Under the pieces are notes generated by a model. That model was not told the origin of the DNA, ran no database searches, and saw only the letters and a list, made by a program, of their open reading frames with translations. Shown here piece after piece: positions 60,861 to 64,000 of a stretch of DNA of 64,000 nt. A program made the translations under genes and the position numbers. Position 1 is the stretch's first letter. The number at the start of each line of letters is the position of its first letter. Source of the DNA: Nitrosarchaeum sp. (GTDB lineage Archaea; Thermoproteota; Nitrososphaeria; Nitrososphaerales; Nitrosopumilaceae); the NCBI GenBank assembly GCA_021414365.1, contig JAIOOR010000005.1, positions 124,001 to 188,000 on the forward strand, given 5' to 3'.

Positions 60861-62144
60861 TTATAACCTTTGTCCTTTTTTCAAAATTGAAGACAGTGTT
60901 TCAGGTTTTGGAATTTCTTCTACACAGTAAGAAATTAAAATTTCTAAAATATACTTAACATCACTAGAAAACATTTTTAATTTTTTAAAAGTATCTGAAC
61001 CGTAAGGATTTTCATAATCTTCACGGCTGAAAATGAAGTCACGATCTATAATATTAAAAAAAGTTGGATCTTCTTCTAATACCATTAAAGCTAGATAAAT
61101 GACCAAAGCAGAAAATCTATCTATATTGTCATCATATTTGAACGCAGCTCGGTTTGGATGCTGACAATCAGGATCTCCAAATTCAGGCATGGACTCACCC
61201 ATAAAATCTCGAATATACATACAGTCATAATCAACCAATTTTATTTCATTAGTTTTATTAATTATGATATTTTTTGGATGGAGATCACCATGAGCTATGC
61301 CATATAATTCCATCTCATCATTTACTTTTTTAAATTTGTCTTTAATAATTTTAATTTCATTTTTATCTTTGCATGTTTTCATAAAATTTTCCAAAGTGTC
61401 TCCATCAACCCAATCCATTTTTATTAAAGGAAATCGGGTTTGTTTTTTTTTAATATTGATGTTTATTGCATTTGTTAAATATTCAAAATTAATTAGAAAT
61501 CCTGGTTTATTATTTTCTTGAAAATTTTCCTCAAAATAATCATGTAAAATTTTATATCGAAGCATTGCTCCTTCTCTCTTTTTAGTAAAAAATCTAAGTG
61601 CAAAAAATTCTTTGTTATTTTGAACCTTGTATACTCGAGCAAATTGTCCTGGATATGCTAGTGGTAGATCCATAGAATTTTTAACAATATGAAATCCACT
61701 TATTTTATCATGAGAGGCGTTTCCCTGTAAATTTTCAAATGTCCTGTCAACCAGATCACTTGGAGGCCAATCTATTCCGTCTAGCGTGGCTGAATCTTCA
61801 TTTAAATTAAGTTGCTTTTGAGATTTAGAAAATTTCATTCCAAATAGATTAATTGATGAGGGGTTTTGAGTGGTTTCTGTAGTATCTGAGTAATAATTTT
61901 GTTTGAGGTTTTGTGTATATGCAAGATTTTTGCCAATATCCTTTCTCTCATAGCAATCGATATGATAGTAACTATTGTTAACTCTCCAAGCAAATTGTTT
62001 GTAAGGCAATAATTTGAAACATCTGTCACACTTGCCAATCTTACCTTGCCAAACAATTTTGAATCCAACCTTTAACTTGGATAAACAATTTGGACAGGTA
62101 TAATCCTGTTCACTCCATTCACGACAAAAATCACAAAATACCAA
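60861..62144 (-). CDS. Zinc-finger serine/threonine-like protein kinase
   Basis: A 427-residue kinase. The N-terminal part carries two zinc fingers (C4/C7/C17/C20, then C39/C42/H61/C64, LIM-like). The kinase domain (about 155-420) has an HGDLHPKN catalytic loop (near 285) and VDYD as the DFG equivalent. The glycine loop near ARVYKVQNNKEF is weak, as is usual in this branch. The zinc-finger/kinase combination is what is described for TerY-P kinases. It starts the operon kinase-VWA-PP2C; the ATG at 62144 directly precedes the first finger. The phosphorylation target is unknown. Confidence 0.85.
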   Translation of the reverse strand: MVFCDFCREWSEQDYTCPNCLSKLKVGFKIVWQGKIGKCDRCFKLLPYKQFAWRVNNSYYHIDCYERKDIGKNLAYTQNLKQNYYSDTTETTQNPSSINLFGMKFSKSQKQLNLNEDSATLDGIDWPPSDLVDRTFENLQGNASHDKISGFHIVKNSMDLPLAYPGQFARVYKVQNNKEFFALRFFTKKREGAMLRYKILHDYFEENFQENNKPGFLINFEYLTNAININIKKKQTRFPLIKMDWVDGDTLENFMKTCKDKNEIKIIKDKFKKVNDEMELYGIAHGDLHPKNIIINKTNEIKLVDYDCMYIRDFMGESMPEFGDPDCQHPNRAAFKYDDNIDRFSALVIYLALMVLEEDPTFFNIIDRDFIFSREDYENPYGSDTFKKLKMFSSDVKYILEILISYCVEEIPKPETLSSILKKGQRL

Positions 62145-62247
62145 TATTCATATTTCCTCCATTTAACAATACATCCACTTTATCATCAAAGGATCCTTTA
62201 TCTGCATCTCAATTTTTTTATCATTCATATCTAATTTGGTATTTTAT

Positions 62248-62694
62248 TTATTCTTCACTGTCACCGCCATTTTTTAGTGTTACACGTCTGTTTAGATACT
62301 CTGTAAACTCACTCGTCATTGAAGCAAATATTTCTTCACGATGTTCAAACCCATTTTTCTTTAATATTTTATCGGCATGTTTTGTAAATTCATTTGTCAT
62401 TGTTACCTGTAATGGATATGCCTTTCCATCAACTATTGATTCCTGTATGCTTTTCAGCATTATCTCTTTGATGTTTTGAACGTCTTCTTCTGTAAGATCG
62501 TCCAAGGTTTTTGGCTTTATGAAATTTGACTTTTTGAACAACCCCAATCTCCAACTTATGAATACACTAACTCCCGCGGTAACTCCTAACAACTCCATTA
62601 CTCCTACCAGATCATTAAGATTTACTAACATCACAGTAATCCAAATAGCAATTCCGCCGATGATAAAGCTACGAATGTTCATCTTTCTTCCCAT
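62248..62694 (-). CDS. Small membrane protein
   Basis: A 148-residue protein with two hydrophobic helices at about 9-24 and 33-52. A polar cytoplasmic half rich in Lys and Glu follows (KIMLKSIQESIVDGK, TMTNEFTKHADKILKKNG). It lies 103 bp upstream of the kinase gene on the same strand, and may belong to the TerY-P unit. No family was recognised. The ATG at 62694 is the first in frame. Confidence 0.6.
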   Translation of the reverse strand: MGRKMNIRSFIIGGIAIWITVMLVNLNDLVGVMELLGVTAGVSVFISWRLGLFKKSNFIKPKTLDDLTEEDVQNIKEIMLKSIQESIVDGKAYPLQVTMTNEFTKHADKILKKNGFEHREEIFASMTSEFTEYLNRRVTLKNGGDSEE

Positions 62695-62986
62695 CTCCCT
62701 CTTTTTCTTTTTTCTTGTTGATCTTATTCATTATTTAATATGATGCCTGTTTCAAAGTCAATACTAAAAACAGTTGTTGGTGGGGCATACGTATTTTGAA
62801 TTGTTACTAGAGAATATGTAAAAATTATTGCAAACATCGAAAGATAGATAAAAAATTTTCAAGTAGAATAATTTGAAGAATGTATATAGTTAAGCATGAT
62901 CTTTTGTAATATTATTTTGTGACATTTGGAAAAAGAATAGAATCTATTTTGATAAAAAAGAAAGAAATAATATTAAATGTAGTATT

Positions 62987-64000
62987 TTGACTATATCAAT
63001 CAAATTGGGAGAATTTGAAGAATTTGCAGTTGCCTTGTTTGAACAGTTATCGGCGGAAATTAATGCTGAAAAAGAAATTGTCAAACTAGCAGATAAGGCA
63101 AAGGAGAGTATTCCCTTTAAAGTCAAATTTGAAGAATTAGAAAAAATATCTCAAAAATTATTCCCAGAATTAAAGAAAAAAGCAGAGGGATTTTTAGGAA
63201 TTAAAATTTCAGATGGTTTGAAGATTGAATTCCCTGACTTGATAGAATTAAAAAAAATAAAGGGTGAAAAAATATTTTCAGATGAAAAATCCACTGAGTA
63301 CGTAAGAGAGTTGTTTGACGCAGTAGCAAACGAGGATAATCAAACTATTGTCAAATTAATGCAAAGAGACATGGCGAAATACCTTGTTTTTTCAACTTAT
63401 GCGATTCAATATATCTCAAAAATTTCTACTACTTATGGAGATTATTTAGATTCGGTAATTTATCTAAACAAGTTTATTCTTTCAAGATACCCGCTGATTA
63501 TTTTGTACAGACAAGGTGAGCCATTTGAGGAAGGATTTGAAAATGTAAATTCTAGTTATTTAGGAGCGGTGAAATATACTATTATAAGCAGGTTGATTCA
63601 TTCAGCACAAAAAAAATTGGAGCAATTATATAAAAATTCAGCAATGCAAGTAAATCTAATTAACGAAGAACTAGCTAGAATCATTCTAGATTTAGATAAT
63701 CAATCAGCAAATATTCTTTCAGATTATTTACAAATTCAGGATGTTCCTGACGAATTTCCTTTTACAAAAAAGGCAAATCTGTTTTTCTTTTTGAACCCAG
63801 ACCATTTCTTACTTGAACAAATTGGGACAGATGTAATGACACTAACTAATGTGGAAATAGATCCAAAAATCTCAGAAATAATTCCTCAAATCTCAGATAT
63901 TTACAAAAGGTGGCTACAACCGATCCAACAAAGTTACGAATCTTTTACCATATTGGAGGGAATGGCGGAATTTGTTACAGAGAATATCCTAAAAGATGAT
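62987..64000 (+). CDS. Unrecognised large helical protein, 5' part
   Basis: At least 338 codons remain open to the right edge of the window, without a stop. The likely start is TTG at 62987; no ATG precedes it in frame before the TGA at 62897. The protein is highly charged and helical (EEFAVALFEQLSAEINAEK, KFEELEKISQKLFPELKKK), with no cysteines in pairs and no clear enzyme motif. It is divergent from the small membrane protein gene (292 bp). It may be a further component of the TerY-P unit or of another system. No family could be named. Confidence 0.6.
   Translation, partial: MTISIKLGEFEEFAVALFEQLSAEINAEKEIVKLADKAKESIPFKVKFEELEKISQKLFPELKKKAEGFLGIKISDGLKIEFPDLIELKKIKGEKIFSDEKSTEYVRELFDAVANEDNQTIVKLMQRDMAKYLVFSTYAIQYISKISTTYGDYLDSVIYLNKFILSRYPLIILYRQGEPFEEGFENVNSSYLGAVKYTIISRLIHSAQKKLEQLYKNSAMQVNLINEELARIILDLDNQSANILSDYLQIQDVPDEFPFTKKANLFFFLNPDHFLLEQIGTDVMTLTNVEIDPKISEIIPQISDIYKRWLQPIQQSYESFTILEGMAEFVTENILKDD

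Overview
The window looks like an AT-rich chromosome segment of an ammonia-oxidising thaumarchaeon (Nitrososphaerota, Nitrosopumilus-like). The case rests on an ESCRT/Vps4-type division ATPase with a MIT domain (CdvC), archaeal AspS, an archaeal A-type ATP synthase subunit F, TrmB- and DtxR-type regulators on archaeal promoters, a VirB11-like PIN/KH ATPase, the archaeal ADH-synthase/LsrF-like aldolase, and many small hypothetical proteins of a thaumarchaeal flavour. There are no rRNA genes, no tRNAs that I can see and no CRISPR array.

Region 1-41 kb is mostly ordinary core genome. It starts with membrane and secreted proteins and a gene-free stretch (about 0.65-1.40 kb) with three strongly foldable RNA candidates. 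Next come a multi-CBS protein broken by two single-base losses, an MFS transporter, a bifunctional-nuclease-fold protein and a DtxR/MntR regulator. A signalling cluster follows (response regulator, Hpt protein, sensor kinase), then a base-excision-repair pair (UDG and alkyladenine glycosylase). Further on are an oligopeptide ABC ATPase, a decayed 1-kb stretch, a NusA-like gene with aspS, a bicarbonate transporter/PII pair (SbtA/SbtB), the ilvB-ilvH-leuA-leuB operon, an aldolase gene whose 3' end has grown into a minisatellite, carA-carB (both with lesions) and cdvC with two unknown partner genes.

Region 41.4-57.9 kb is an accessory defence island. It opens at a 13-bp tandem repeat behind a serine-protease-like gene and carries an HsdS remnant, Vsr, a broken nuclease-like gene, a 5-cytosine DNA methyltransferase and a tightly overlapping four-gene operon. 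That operon holds a DrmA-like helicase, a DrmB-like DUF1998 protein, a DrmC-like PLD protein and a 1405-residue SF2 helicase with a zinc-finger-like and a PKD-like insertion. I read it as a DISARM-type anti-phage system with a non-standard fourth component; it is the strongest candidate for something new here. An SDR, a beta-CASP RNase J-like enzyme and an Mrr-type restriction protein follow.

Region 58-64 kb holds a CAP-domain protein and a TerY-P-type triad (PP2C phosphatase, VWA protein, zinc-finger protein kinase), then a small membrane protein and a large unrecognised gene that runs off the right edge.

A recurring oddity: four reading-frame breaks (two in the CBS gene, one at the start of carA, one in a small minus-strand gene) are each repaired by adding one A to an A-run. 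This may be a sequencing or assembly signature rather than biology. The 22-nt insertion in carB is of a different kind.
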